NCBI GenBank assembly: GCA_944322605.1
Contig: CALUPD010000001.1
Location: 179,854 to 243,853, forward strand
DNA length: 64,000 nucleotides
Direction of reading: 5' to 3'
Origin: an uncultured Bacteroidales bacterium
GTDB taxonomy: Bacteria; Bacteroidota; Bacteroidia; Bacteroidales; UBA932
Shown here: positions 11,282 through 19,087 of the stretch, one piece after another
How the letters are laid out: each line of letters opens with the position of its first letter
How positions within the stretch are numbered: the first letter of the stretch is position 1
Made by a program: the position numbers and the translations under genes
The notes under the pieces: model-generated
What the model was told of the DNA's origin: nothing
What the model saw: only the letters and a program-made list of their open reading frames with translations
The model's database searches: none

Positions 11282-12001
11282 ATGGACAGCTCTGACAGCA
11301 TCAACAAGGAACTGATAGCCGAACTTGAATCGGCGGACATAGTCAACGACGGGAACCTGATCCTGTCGGATGTATCCCTGAAGCTTTACAAAGGGGACTT
11401 CCTTTATATAGTAGGAAAAGTGGGCAGCGGGAAAACATCCATAATAAAAACCCTGATCGGCGAAATTCCGGTAAAGAAAGGAATAGCGAGGGTCGGGGAT
11501 TTCGATCTTGTGAAACTGAAGAAAAGGCAGATTCCTTATCTCAGGAGGAGCATCGGGGTCGTGTTCCAGGATTTCCAGCTGCTGATGGACAGGAGCGTGA
11601 AGGACAATCTGATGTTCGTCCTCGACGCGACGGGCTGGAAAAACAAAAGGGCGAAAGAAGAGAGGATAGAGCAGGTCCTGTCGGCTGTCGGCATGAACAC
11701 GAAAGCCCATAAGATGCCTCACCAGCTTTCCGGCGGAGAACAGCAAAGGATAGTGATAGCGAGGGCGTTGCTGAACAATCCGTCGATAATCCTCGCCGAC
11801 GAGCCTACCGGCAATCTTGACGCGGATACTACCGATGAAATCATGGAATTGTTCATGAGGCTCCATAGGGAAACCGGCACGTCTGTCATAATGGTAACGC
11901 ATAACAGGTCGCTGTTCAGGAAATATCCGGCTCAAATGATGATATGCGAAAACCAGACATGCAGGATGGCTTCCGAAAACGATTTTCAGAATGAAAGATA
12001 A
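11282..12001 (+). CDS. ftsE: FtsE-like ABC transporter ATP-binding protein
   Basis: The 239-residue ATPase has Walker A GKVGSGKTS (about residues 46-54), Q-loop FQDFQLL, the signature LSGGEQQR, Walker B IILADEPTGNLD and the switch histidine in VTHN. The pattern RRSIGVVFQDFQLLMDRSV followed by DATGWK is what I know from Bacteroidota FtsE, which with FtsX controls cell-wall hydrolases during division. No ftsX is adjacent, so partner identity is inferred; a LolD-type lipoprotein exporter is the main alternative. The ORF remains open upstream to 11087, but that part overlaps the divergent TPR region and the promoter, and the ATG at 11282 begins a normal FtsE N-terminus. It overlaps nth by 11 bp. 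Confidence 0.8.
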   Translation: MDSSDSINKELIAELESADIVNDGNLILSDVSLKLYKGDFLYIVGKVGSGKTSIIKTLIGEIPVKKGIARVGDFDLVKLKKRQIPYLRRSIGVVFQDFQLLMDRSVKDNLMFVLDATGWKNKRAKEERIEQVLSAVGMNTKAHKMPHQLSGGEQQRIVIARALLNNPSIILADEPTGNLDADTTDEIMELFMRLHRETGTSVIMVTHNRSLFRKYPAQMMICENQTCRMASENDFQNER

Positions 12002-12641
12002 GATTGGGCTTTCTCTTGAAGACAGGTATTCCGGGGTTCTCGGCTGGTTCGGCAAGAACGCTCCTTCGGCTGAATCGGAACTGGACTACAGGAACGGGTA
12101 CGAATTGCTCGTGGCCGTGATATTGTCCGCCCAGTGCACGGACAAGCGTGTCAACATGGTGACTCCGGGTTTTTTCAAAAGGTTTCCGACGGCATCGAGC
12201 CTTTCCCGGGGATCTTTCGAAGAAGTATACGGTCTTATAAAATCGATAAGTTTTCCAAACAACAAGGCACGCCACCTGATAGGCATGGCCAGGATGCTTG
12301 CGGACGATTTCGGCTCGGTCGTCCCTTCTTCGGTCGAGGAATTGCAGAAAATGCCCGGTGTCGGGCGCAAAACGGCCAATGTCGTGGCTTCCATAATGTA
12401 CGATGTGCCGGTAATAGCTGTCGATACCCACGTGTTCAGGGTTTCGAGGAGAATCGGCCTTTCGGACGCCTCTACCGTCGAAGGAGTGGAAAAAGACCTT
12501 ACAGCCAATATCCCGGTTGAAAAAAGGGCCAAGGCCCATCATTGGCTTATCCTGCACGGGCGCTATGTCTGCACGGCGAGAAAGCCGAAATGCGGGGAAT
12601 GCGGGATTTCCGGGTATTGCAGGAGCTTCAGTCAAAATTAA
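11991..12641 (+). CDS. nth: endonuclease III (DNA glycosylase/AP lyase)
   Basis: This 216-residue enzyme removes oxidised pyrimidines and nicks at the abasic site. The helix-hairpin-helix MPGVGRKTANV carries the catalytic lysine K127, and the catalytic aspartate D145 lies in AVDTHVFRV. The C-terminal cluster C-x6-C-x2-C-x5-C binds [4Fe-4S]. Length is normal. The start overlaps the last 11 bp of ftsE, indicating translational coupling. Its stop codon lies within the proposed Pho box of the next gene, so the downstream porin begins a new regulated unit. Confidence 0.95.
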   Translation: MKDKIGLSLEDRYSGVLGWFGKNAPSAESELDYRNGYELLVAVILSAQCTDKRVNMVTPGFFKRFPTASSLSRGSFEEVYGLIKSISFPNNKARHLIGMARMLADDFGSVVPSSVEELQKMPGVGRKTANVVASIMYDVPVIAVDTHVFRVSRRIGLSDASTVEGVEKDLTANIPVEKRAKAHHWLILHGRYVCTARKPKCGECGISGYCRSFSQN

Positions 12642-12658
12642 CAATATCGTAACAGCAT
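12637..12658 (+). promoter_or_regulatory. putative Pho box before the porin gene
   Basis: Two 11-bp units, ATTAACAATAT and CGTAACAGCAT, carry TTAACA and GTAACA exactly 11 bp apart, ending 4 bp before the -33 TTTG. The same CGTAAC unit with the same 11-bp phase occurs three times before pstS. An 11-bp direct repeat is the geometry used by PhoB/PhoP-type regulators; a PhoB-like gene lies downstream at 18.3 kb. Confidence 0.6.
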
Positions 12659-12662
12659 TTTC

Positions 12663-12693
12663 TTTGTCCCTTGCAGGCACGGGAATACTTTTG
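12663..12693 (+). promoter_or_regulatory. porin promoter, near-consensus
   Basis: TTTG (12663-12666), 19 bp, then TACTTTTG (12686-12693) matches the Bacteroidota consensus exactly. The ATG at 12698 follows the -7 element by only 4 bp, so the transcript is probably leaderless or nearly so. Confidence 0.75.
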
Positions 12694-12697
12694 CGCA

Positions 12698-13684
12698 ATG
12701 AAAAAAATCAGTCCAGTTTTTTTTGCGCTATCGCTTTTCATGTGCCTTCCGGCCATGTCGTTTGCCGGAGATGAAACATCCAAGAAAAAATTCGAAGGAG
12801 AACCGATAGTCACGCTGTTCGCCAATTACCATGCCGGGGTGTCCGGAGCCGAGGACGGTTCGGGATTCGGGCTGGACAGGGCCTATCTCGGTTATGAATT
12901 CGAAATGGGCGAAGAATGGGAAGGGAAAATAGTCCTCGACGCCGGTTCTACTAAGATTTCCTATTCGGCGCTGGATTTTGTCATGTACGTCAAAAACGCT
13001 TATGTGTCATGGGAAAAATACGGGTTCGAGATAGATTTCGGACTTATAAAGACTTCCAATTTTTCAGAACAGGAGAGTTTCTGGGGACACAGGTACATCA
13101 TGAAAGTGTTTTCGGACGAATACGGCATTGCTCCCAGCGCGGATTTCGGGGTGAACGTGGAATATGAATTCGCGGACTGGCTTTCCGTGGACGTGGCGTT
13201 TACCAACGGGGAAGGCTATAAGAAGCTGGACCTCGACAATAATTACCGTTACGGGGCGGGGATTGCTGTAGAGCCGTTCGACGATTTCGAAATCAGGGCC
13301 TATTACGATTTGTACACGTCTGCCGAATCCGGGCCTGGGAAAGGCAGCCAAAACGTATTTTCAATATTCGCCGGGTACGAGGCCGACCATTTCAACATAG
13401 GCGCGGAATATTATTATGCCTCGAATTACGGACATTTGAAAAATAACGAGCTTCACGGCATGTCCGCTTTCGCTACCGTTGATATTCTTGACAACCTCAA
13501 TATATTCGCAAGGTACGACGGCTTCTTCAAAGGAGACGAGGAAATAGAGGGCAATTACATAAGGGCCGGGCTGGAATACAGGCCGATAAAGCAGCTTGCC
13601 GTTTCCCCTAATGCGTACATATGCAGCAGGCACGGCTTCAAGCCTTCGGTCTACGTCTACCTTAATGTCCTGTTCGACCTTTGA
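12698..13684 (+). CDS. outer-membrane porin, probably phosphate-regulated
   Basis: The protein of 328 residues has a clear signal peptide (MKKISPVFFALSLFMCLPAM, cut after SFAG) and continuous amphipathic beta strands ending in VYLNVLFDL, as in outer-membrane barrels. The GFGLDRAYLGYEF segment and the later FGLIKTS resemble Bacteroidota members of the phosphate-selective porin O/P fold. The ORF can be opened at a TTG at 12671, but that codon lies inside the promoter, so I use the ATG at 12698. A Pho-box-like repeat precedes it and pstSCAB follows 282 bp downstream, so I infer a phosphate (or phosphorylated compound) entry porin induced by starvation. Substrate specificity is not provable from sequence. 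Confidence 0.8.
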   Translation: MKKISPVFFALSLFMCLPAMSFAGDETSKKKFEGEPIVTLFANYHAGVSGAEDGSGFGLDRAYLGYEFEMGEEWEGKIVLDAGSTKISYSALDFVMYVKNAYVSWEKYGFEIDFGLIKTSNFSEQESFWGHRYIMKVFSDEYGIAPSADFGVNVEYEFADWLSVDVAFTNGEGYKKLDLDNNYRYGAGIAVEPFDDFEIRAYYDLYTSAESGPGKGSQNVFSIFAGYEADHFNIGAEYYYASNYGHLKNNELHGMSAFATVDILDNLNIFARYDGFFKGDEEIEGNYIRAGLEYRPIKQLAVSPNAYICSRHGFKPSVYVYLNVLFDL

Positions 13685-13880
13685 TGCCGGTTCCGGTCCT
13701 CGTTATCGTCCCGAAACGAGCGGCCTTTGGATGCCGGGCTGGAAAATCCAGGCCGTGCCTGCGGCCCGTGAATCGTTTCTTTCAATCTTGCAAGGGTGCA
13801 AAAGCCGGGCGTGATATTTGCGACTGCATGCATGTCATTTTAGTAAACGCCTAAAAATCACCGTTTAACATAAAATAAAT

Positions 13881-13908
13881 CGTAACAAAATCGTAACAAT
13901 TGCGTAAC
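13881..13908 (+). promoter_or_regulatory. putative triple Pho box before pstS
   Basis: CGTAAC occurs at 13881, 13892 and 13903, exactly 11 bp apart, with AT-rich 5-bp spacers. The third copy falls where the -33 element should be, the usual position for a PhoB-dependent activator site. Confidence 0.7.
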
Positions 13909-13929
13909 GGCGGTTTAATTATGTGTTCA

Positions 13930-13937
13930 TAGCTTTG
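13930..13937 (+). promoter_or_regulatory. pstS -7 element
   Basis: TAGCTTTG matches TAnnTTTG. There is no TTTG at 19 bp upstream; the Pho-box repeats occupy that position instead, which fits an activator-dependent promoter. The ATG of pstS follows 29 bp later. Confidence 0.6.
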
Positions 13938-13966
13938 CTGCCGGATTAATAGAATAAAAACAAATC

Positions 13967-14995
13967 ATGAACAAGATTCTTATTGCATTGTCGGCATTAT
14001 TGCTGATTTCCGGATGCTCTTCATCTGAAAAATCCATTACAGGCGCGGGAGCTACTTTTCCTCTTCCTTTTTATAATATGATTTTCAATGAGTACAGGGA
14101 TTCCTCAGGAATCAATGTGAATTATGGCGGGATAGGAAGCGGCGGAGGAATAAAAAGCCTTAATGAAAAAGTCGTGGAATTCGCAGGCTCCGACGCATAT
14201 CTTTCCGAGGAAGAAATGGCTTCGATGCCGGAAGTGGTCCATATACCGTCCTGCATGGGCGCGGTGGTAATGGCCTATAATATTCCGGGATGCAAGGCCT
14301 TGAACCTTACCGGCGAAATAATATCGGGCATTTATCTTGGAAAGATAACCGACTGGAACGACCCTGCGATTGCAGAAGTGAACCCGGGCATGGAATTGCC
14401 TGACCTGAAGATAACCCCTGTTTACCGTTCCGACGGAAGCGGCACGACGTTCGTGTTCAGCGACTACCTTTCCAAGGCAAGCAAGGACTGGGCTGAAGGC
14501 CCTGGCACGGGCAAATCCCTGAAATGGCCTGCCGGCATAGCCGCGAAAGGAAATCCGGGAGTTGCAGGCATAATAGCAAGCACCGAAGGGTCTGTCGGTT
14601 ATATAGGCTCCGAATACAGTTTCGCCCTGAATATACCGGCGGCATCTATCCGCAACAGGGCAGGGGAATTCGTATCTCCTTCTACCGAATCGATATCTGC
14701 CGCTGCAAGCGGCGATGTTCCTGATGATCTCAGGTTCATGATAACCGATCCTGAAAACGCGGGCGCGTATCCGATAAGCTGCTTTACATGGCTTCTTATT
14801 TACAAGGAGCAGGCTTACGACGGCAGGCCGGAGGAAAAGGCCAGGGAACTTGTAAACCTCATGAAATGGGTGATAAGCGAGGATGTGCAGTCTCTTACGG
14901 AAAAAGTGCATTATGCGCCGCTTCCTGCACAGGTCAGGGAAAAGGCCATGAAGGCATTGTCGGAAGTCACTTACAACGGACAGCAGATACGATAA
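13967..14995 (+). CDS. pstS: phosphate ABC transporter substrate-binding lipoprotein
   Basis: This 342-residue protein captures inorganic phosphate in the periplasm for the PstCAB permease. It is a lipoprotein: lipobox LISGC with C17. Phosphate-contact motifs are GAGATFPLPFY (about residues 26-36), GSGGGI and YRSDGSGTTFVFSDYL, and GSVGYIGSEYS matches the second lobe. It is the first gene of pstSCAB-phoU-phoB-phoR and sits directly behind the triple CGTAAC repeat, consistent with phosphate-starvation induction. Length and motifs are normal. Confidence 0.95.
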   Translation: MNKILIALSALLLISGCSSSEKSITGAGATFPLPFYNMIFNEYRDSSGINVNYGGIGSGGGIKSLNEKVVEFAGSDAYLSEEEMASMPEVVHIPSCMGAVVMAYNIPGCKALNLTGEIISGIYLGKITDWNDPAIAEVNPGMELPDLKITPVYRSDGSGTTFVFSDYLSKASKDWAEGPGTGKSLKWPAGIAAKGNPGVAGIIASTEGSVGYIGSEYSFALNIPAASIRNRAGEFVSPSTESISAAASGDVPDDLRFMITDPENAGAYPISCFTWLLIYKEQAYDGRPEEKARELVNLMKWVISEDVQSLTEKVHYAPLPAQVREKAMKALSEVTYNGQQIR

Positions 14996-15013
14996 CGGAG
15001 CAAACGTCTTTTT

Positions 15014-15868
15014 ATGCGTGACAGGATATTCAAATCTTTGCTGTTTTTGTCATCCCTGTTGATACTGTTCATTTCGGGCGGCATATTCTATTCCCTTTTT
15101 TCCGGTTCCGTCCAGGCTTTCGACGAATTCGGGATAATAGGATTCATAACTTCCGGGGAATGGAATCCTAATCCGGGCAACGAACAGTACGGCGCATTGC
15201 CTTTCATCGCGGGAACGATAGCTACATCGTTCGTGGCTTTGATATTGTGCATACCTTTTTCATTGCCGGTCGCCCTTTTCAACGGGGAATATTTCAGAGG
15301 CAAGAAAATCGCGGGAGTCCTCGGCACGGTGGTAGACCTGCTTGCGGGCATACCCTCTGTGGTTTACGGCCTGTGGGGCTTTTACGTGCTGAGGCCGATA
15401 GTCTCCTCTTTGGGCCTGTCGGAACAGGGGTTGGGCATATTCACGGCTTCGGCGGTAATGGCCATAATGATAATCCCTTATGCCGCGTCATTGAGTACGG
15501 AGTTCATATCGATGGTTTCGAACGAGCTTAAAGAAGGCGCCTACAGCCTTGGGGCGACCCGCATGGAAGTGATAAAAAGCGTCATTTTCCCGGCGTGCGG
15601 GTCCGGCATATTCGCAAGCTATGTGCTTGCATTGGGAAGGGCCCTCGGCGAAACGATGGCGGTTACGATGCTTATAGGGAATACCGACAACATTCCGACC
15701 TCCCTTTTCGATACCGGAAACACCATGGCCAGCATAATAGCGAACCAGTTCGGCGAAGCGTCCGGACTGAAGCTCAGCTCGCTCATTGCGATAGGCTTGC
15801 TTCTTTTCATAATAACCGCGCTTATCAATCTTTTGGGCAAGATGATAATAAAGAAATTCACAAAATAA
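15014..15868 (+). CDS. pstC: phosphate ABC transporter permease PstC
   Basis: The 284-residue integral membrane protein has about six hydrophobic helices. The cytoplasmic permease loop EGAYSLGATRMEVIKSVIFPA contacts the PstB ATPase and is followed by GLGRALGETMAVTM-like residues (ALGRALGETMAV here), a hallmark of PstC/PstA. It forms the phosphate channel with PstA. It lies 18 bp after pstS and 7 bp before pstA. Confidence 0.95.
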   Translation: MRDRIFKSLLFLSSLLILFISGGIFYSLFSGSVQAFDEFGIIGFITSGEWNPNPGNEQYGALPFIAGTIATSFVALILCIPFSLPVALFNGEYFRGKKIAGVLGTVVDLLAGIPSVVYGLWGFYVLRPIVSSLGLSEQGLGIFTASAVMAIMIIPYAASLSTEFISMVSNELKEGAYSLGATRMEVIKSVIFPACGSGIFASYVLALGRALGETMAVTMLIGNTDNIPTSLFDTGNTMASIIANQFGEASGLKLSSLIAIGLLLFIITALINLLGKMIIKKFTK

Positions 15869-15875
15869 AAGAGGC

Positions 15876-16742
15876 ATGGAAAACAAGTTGAAAATAAGAA
15901 AGTTCAAGGACAAGGCATTTTTTATTGCCGTATGCGCGTTTTCCGCTCTTGCAGCCGTCCCGCTGGTCGCCATCATCGTCAAGGTCGTGATGAAGGGTTA
16001 TAAGCAGCTGAACATGGATTTCTTTACGGAAACTTCCCCTACCACGTTCGAGGCCATGATAGCAAAAGCTTCCGGAAGCCTGATTCCCGGCGGTGTGCTT
16101 AACGGCTTGACGGGTACTCTCATAATGGTAGGCATAGCCGCCGTGATATCCATACCTTTCGGCATAATGTGCGGCGTGTACCTGTCCGAAAAGCCGAAGG
16201 CGGCCTTTTCAGGACTTATAAGGTTCCTTTCGGAACTTATCCAGGGCATACCTTCGATTATCGTCGGAATGATCGTATATTCATGGATAGTCCTTCCTTT
16301 GGGAAGCTATTCGGCTCTTGCCGGCGGCGTTTCGCTTGCGATAATGATGCTTCCCCTTGTGATAAGATCTACCGAGGAGACATTGAAGATGCTTCCGTCT
16401 TCATTGAAAGAGGCAGGGCTTGCTTTGGGATGTTCTTATAAATCCGTAATTTTGAAAATCCTGCTTCCTTCGGCGGCAGGAGGACTGTTCACTGGAGTAT
16501 TGCTCGCAATTTCGAGGGTTATGGGAGAAACGGCTCCTCTTATGCTTACGGCTCTCGGCAGCACTCTTGTGAACTGGGATGTGACAGCTCCTACGAGCGC
16601 GCTGCCATTGCTGATTTGGGAATTCTATAACGACCCTAACCTTGTGGACATGATATGGAGCTCATCGCTTCTTCTTCTTGTCATAGTGCTTTTGCTGAAC
16701 CTTGCCGCGAAAGCAATTGTCAATAAACGTAGAACGGCATAA
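15876..16742 (+). CDS. pstA: phosphate ABC transporter permease PstA
   Basis: This 288-residue membrane protein is the second half of the phosphate channel. It has about six transmembrane helices, the coupling loop KEAGLALGCSYKSVILKILL and the downstream AISRVMGETAPLMLTALG motif that distinguishes PstA from PstC. It lies between pstC (7 bp) and pstB (5 bp) in the expected order, so co-translation is likely. Confidence 0.95.
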   Translation: MENKLKIRKFKDKAFFIAVCAFSALAAVPLVAIIVKVVMKGYKQLNMDFFTETSPTTFEAMIAKASGSLIPGGVLNGLTGTLIMVGIAAVISIPFGIMCGVYLSEKPKAAFSGLIRFLSELIQGIPSIIVGMIVYSWIVLPLGSYSALAGGVSLAIMMLPLVIRSTEETLKMLPSSLKEAGLALGCSYKSVILKILLPSAAGGLFTGVLLAISRVMGETAPLMLTALGSTLVNWDVTAPTSALPLLIWEFYNDPNLVDMIWSSSLLLLVIVLLLNLAAKAIVNKRRTA

Positions 16743-16747
16743 ACATA

Positions 16748-17530
16748 ATGCATATGGATGCAGAAACACAAAATAATATCATTCTAAAATTCGACGATGT
16801 CAGCATCTCCTATACTCCGGGAGTGAATGCGGTGAAAAACGTGACCGCTGACATCAGGAAGAACAGCATAACTGCCATAATGGGCCCTTCCGGGTGCGGG
16901 AAGAGCACTTTGCTCCGCGCGGTGAACAGGATGCACGAGCTTTATCCTCATATAACTACCACCGGAAAAATCCTGATCAACGGGATAGACATACTGAAGA
17001 CGGATCCGATAAAGGTCAGGAGGATGGCCGGCATGGTGTTCCAAAGGCCTAACCCGTTTCCTACGATGAGCATTTACCAGAACGTGATTGCAGGCTACAG
17101 CCTTAACGGGATAAATCTCCCCAAGCAGGAAAAAGACGCGATCGTCGAGGAATGCCTTAGGAATGTAGGATTGTGGGACGAGGTCAAGGATTCCCTGAAC
17201 AAGAAAGGCACGTTCTTGTCAGGAGGGCAGCAGCAGCGCCTTTGCATTGCCCGCGCCCTGGCCCTGAAACCGGACGTGCTTCTTATGGACGAGCCTACGT
17301 CGGCTCTCGACCCTATCGCGACCAACAGGATAGAGGATCTGCTTGTAGGGCTCAAGGATCAGCTTACGATAGTCATAGTCACCCATAACATGTCGCAGGC
17401 CGCCAGGATTTCGGATTACTCCATGTTCATGTATCTCGGCGACCTTGTCGAATTCGACAGTACGCAGAAAATGTTTACGAATCCTAACGACAAGCGTACC
17501 GAAGAATACCTTAACGGACGTTTCGGATAG
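16748..17530 (+). CDS. pstB: phosphate ABC transporter ATP-binding protein
   Basis: The 260-residue ATPase powers phosphate import. It has Walker A GPSGCGKST (about residue 50), Q-loop FQRPNPFPTMS, signature LSGGQQQRLCIARAL, Walker B LLMDEPTSALDP and the H-loop VTHNMSQAARIS. The FQRPNPFP sequence is specific to PstB. A hairpin (ACGGACGTTTC with GAAA-TT-CGTCCGT, 17514-17542) overlaps its stop codon and may lower read-through into phoU. Confidence 0.95.
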   Translation: MHMDAETQNNIILKFDDVSISYTPGVNAVKNVTADIRKNSITAIMGPSGCGKSTLLRAVNRMHELYPHITTTGKILINGIDILKTDPIKVRRMAGMVFQRPNPFPTMSIYQNVIAGYSLNGINLPKQEKDAIVEECLRNVGLWDEVKDSLNKKGTFLSGGQQQRLCIARALALKPDVLLMDEPTSALDPIATNRIEDLLVGLKDQLTIVIVTHNMSQAARISDYSMFMYLGDLVEFDSTQKMFTNPNDKRTEEYLNGRFG

Positions 17531-17542
17531 AAATTCGTCCGT
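17514..17542 (+). terminator. possible attenuating hairpin between pstB and phoU
   Basis: ACGGACGTTTC pairs with GAAATTCGTCCGT across a GGATA loop with a 2-nt bulge. Only a short T-rich stretch follows, so it may be a weak terminator or an mRNA-stability element rather than a full stop. Confidence 0.35.
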
Positions 17543-17549
17543 ATTTTCA

Positions 17550-17557
17550 TATATTTG
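17550..17557 (+). promoter_or_regulatory. possible -7 element before phoU
   Basis: TATATTTG fits TAnnTTTG, 31 bp before the phoU ATG. No -33 partner or CGTAAC repeat is seen, so this may be a weak constitutive start for phoU-phoB-phoR. Confidence 0.3.
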
Positions 17558-17588
17558 GTTGTTTTATGATGAATTAAAATCTTAAGTC

Positions 17589-18275
17589 ATGATATTGGAA
17601 AAAAGAGACAGGATTTTCAACAATGTGTCGGAAAATCTGAGCGTGATGGCCAAGGTGGTTTTCAAGCAGATGCAATATGTCAAGGACTGCCTTGCCGGAG
17701 AGGCGGCTGTGGAGGTCAATGAATTCAATAACAATGAAACGATAATCGACAGCATCGAGGTCAGGCTTAAAGGCGAGGTGGTTAATGCCATAGTGCTGTA
17801 CGGTCCGAGGACCGGCGATTTGAGAAAGCTTATGGCGTGCTATGACGTGTCCACCTCCCTGGAAAGGATAGGGGACCATCTCCTTAATATTTTCGAATAC
17901 CTTAGAAAATCGGATCTGGACGGACAGATCTATACCGCGATGCACGACAAGGTCCAGAAATTTCTCGACGTGGCGGAAGAAATGTCGAAAAACGCGCTTA
18001 TAGCCTTTACATGCGGGGATACGGAACTTGCAAGGAGCACCATCGACCTGGACGACAAGGCGGACATGCTGTTCGCGGACATAGTGGACGCGGTTGCGGT
18101 GTTCCCTACGATCAAGACTCTCGACGCGAAGGAAAGCATGGATGTCCTTGCCATAAACAGCATAGCCTATAATATCGAAAGGATAAGCGACAGCGCTTCC
18201 AACATAGCGGAATCTACTGTCTATCTTATGGAAGGAAAGAATATCATGCATGCGGAAAATAAAAACCAGCAATGA
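17589..18275 (+). CDS. phoU: phosphate signalling regulator PhoU
   Basis: The 228-residue, all-helical protein links the PstSCAB transporter to the PhoR kinase and keeps the Pho response off when phosphate is plentiful. The two-repeat PhoU pattern is visible: ERIGDHLLNIFEYLRKS in the first half and NIERISDSASNIAESTVYL in the second, each with the metal-binding E/D-xx-D signature. It lies 58 bp after pstB and its stop is 1 bp before the start of the response-regulator gene. Confidence 0.93.
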   Translation: MILEKRDRIFNNVSENLSVMAKVVFKQMQYVKDCLAGEAAVEVNEFNNNETIIDSIEVRLKGEVVNAIVLYGPRTGDLRKLMACYDVSTSLERIGDHLLNIFEYLRKSDLDGQIYTAMHDKVQKFLDVAEEMSKNALIAFTCGDTELARSTIDLDDKADMLFADIVDAVAVFPTIKTLDAKESMDVLAINSIAYNIERISDSASNIAESTVYLMEGKNIMHAENKNQQ

Positions 18276-18276
18276 T

Positions 18277-19011
18277 ATGGACCAGTTGAAAAGATTGCTT
18301 GTAGTAGATGACGAAGAGGATTTGTGCGAAATCCTCATGTTCAATCTCAAAGGCGAAGGCTACGATGTCGATGTGGCCTATTCTGCCGAAGAGGCTCTCG
18401 GCAAATTGAAGGAAAACGAATATTCGCTAATCCTGTTGGACGTGATGATGGACGGGATGTCCGGGTTCAACATGGCGGAGACCCTGAGAAACGACATGAA
18501 AATCGATGTTCCGATAATTTTCCTTACGGCAAAGGATACGGAAAACGACATGCTTACCGGATTCAGCGTCGGGGCTGACGACTATATCTCCAAGCCGTTT
18601 TCCATAAAGGAAGTGCAGGCCCGTGTCAAGGCAGTGCTCAAAAGGTACGAAGGCTCTGTCGAAAGGCAGCATAGGGACAATGCTGCCGCGAATGACGGAA
18701 AGCCGGACAAGGCCCATGGCAAAAAGGATATCCAGGTCGGGAATCTCAGGATAGACGTAAGTTCCAAGTCTGTATTTGTCGAGGACGTGCCTGTGAACCT
18801 TACAAAAAAGGAGTTCGAGATACTTTCGATGCTCGCTTCTTCTCCCGGTACTGTTTATTCGCGGGCCGAGATACTCGGCAATGTATGGCCTGACGATGTT
18901 TTCGTGCTGGAAAGGACGGTCGATGTCCATATCACGAGGCTCAGGAAGAAGCTCGGCGATTATGGAAAGCATATTGTAAACAGGTCCAATTACGGATACA
19001 TGTTTTATTAG
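18277..19011 (+). CDS. phoB: PhoB-like response regulator
   Basis: An OmpR/PhoB-family regulator of 244 residues. The receiver has the acidic pair DDEED near the start, phosphoacceptor D55 in LILLDVMMDG, and the conserved Thr and Lys in FLTAKD and YISKPF. A linker rich in charged residues leads to a winged-helix DNA-binding domain (about 150-244) with TKKEFEILSML and ERTVDVHITRLRKKL. The frame is open from 18250, inside phoU; I chose the ATG at 18277, one base after the phoU stop, because it begins MDQLKRLLVVDD. Its place after pst-phoU and before the kinase supports the PhoB role; it probably binds the CGTAAC repeats. Confidence 0.88.
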   Translation: MDQLKRLLVVDDEEDLCEILMFNLKGEGYDVDVAYSAEEALGKLKENEYSLILLDVMMDGMSGFNMAETLRNDMKIDVPIIFLTAKDTENDMLTGFSVGADDYISKPFSIKEVQARVKAVLKRYEGSVERQHRDNAAANDGKPDKAHGKKDIQVGNLRIDVSSKSVFVEDVPVNLTKKEFEILSMLASSPGTVYSRAEILGNVWPDDVFVLERTVDVHITRLRKKLGDYGKHIVNRSNYGYMFY

Positions 19012-19087
19012 TCGATTATTCCGCATCGATGTTTCATGAATGCGGGCAGGCATTAAAAATAACCGTTTCCAAAACCGTTCAGAACTT

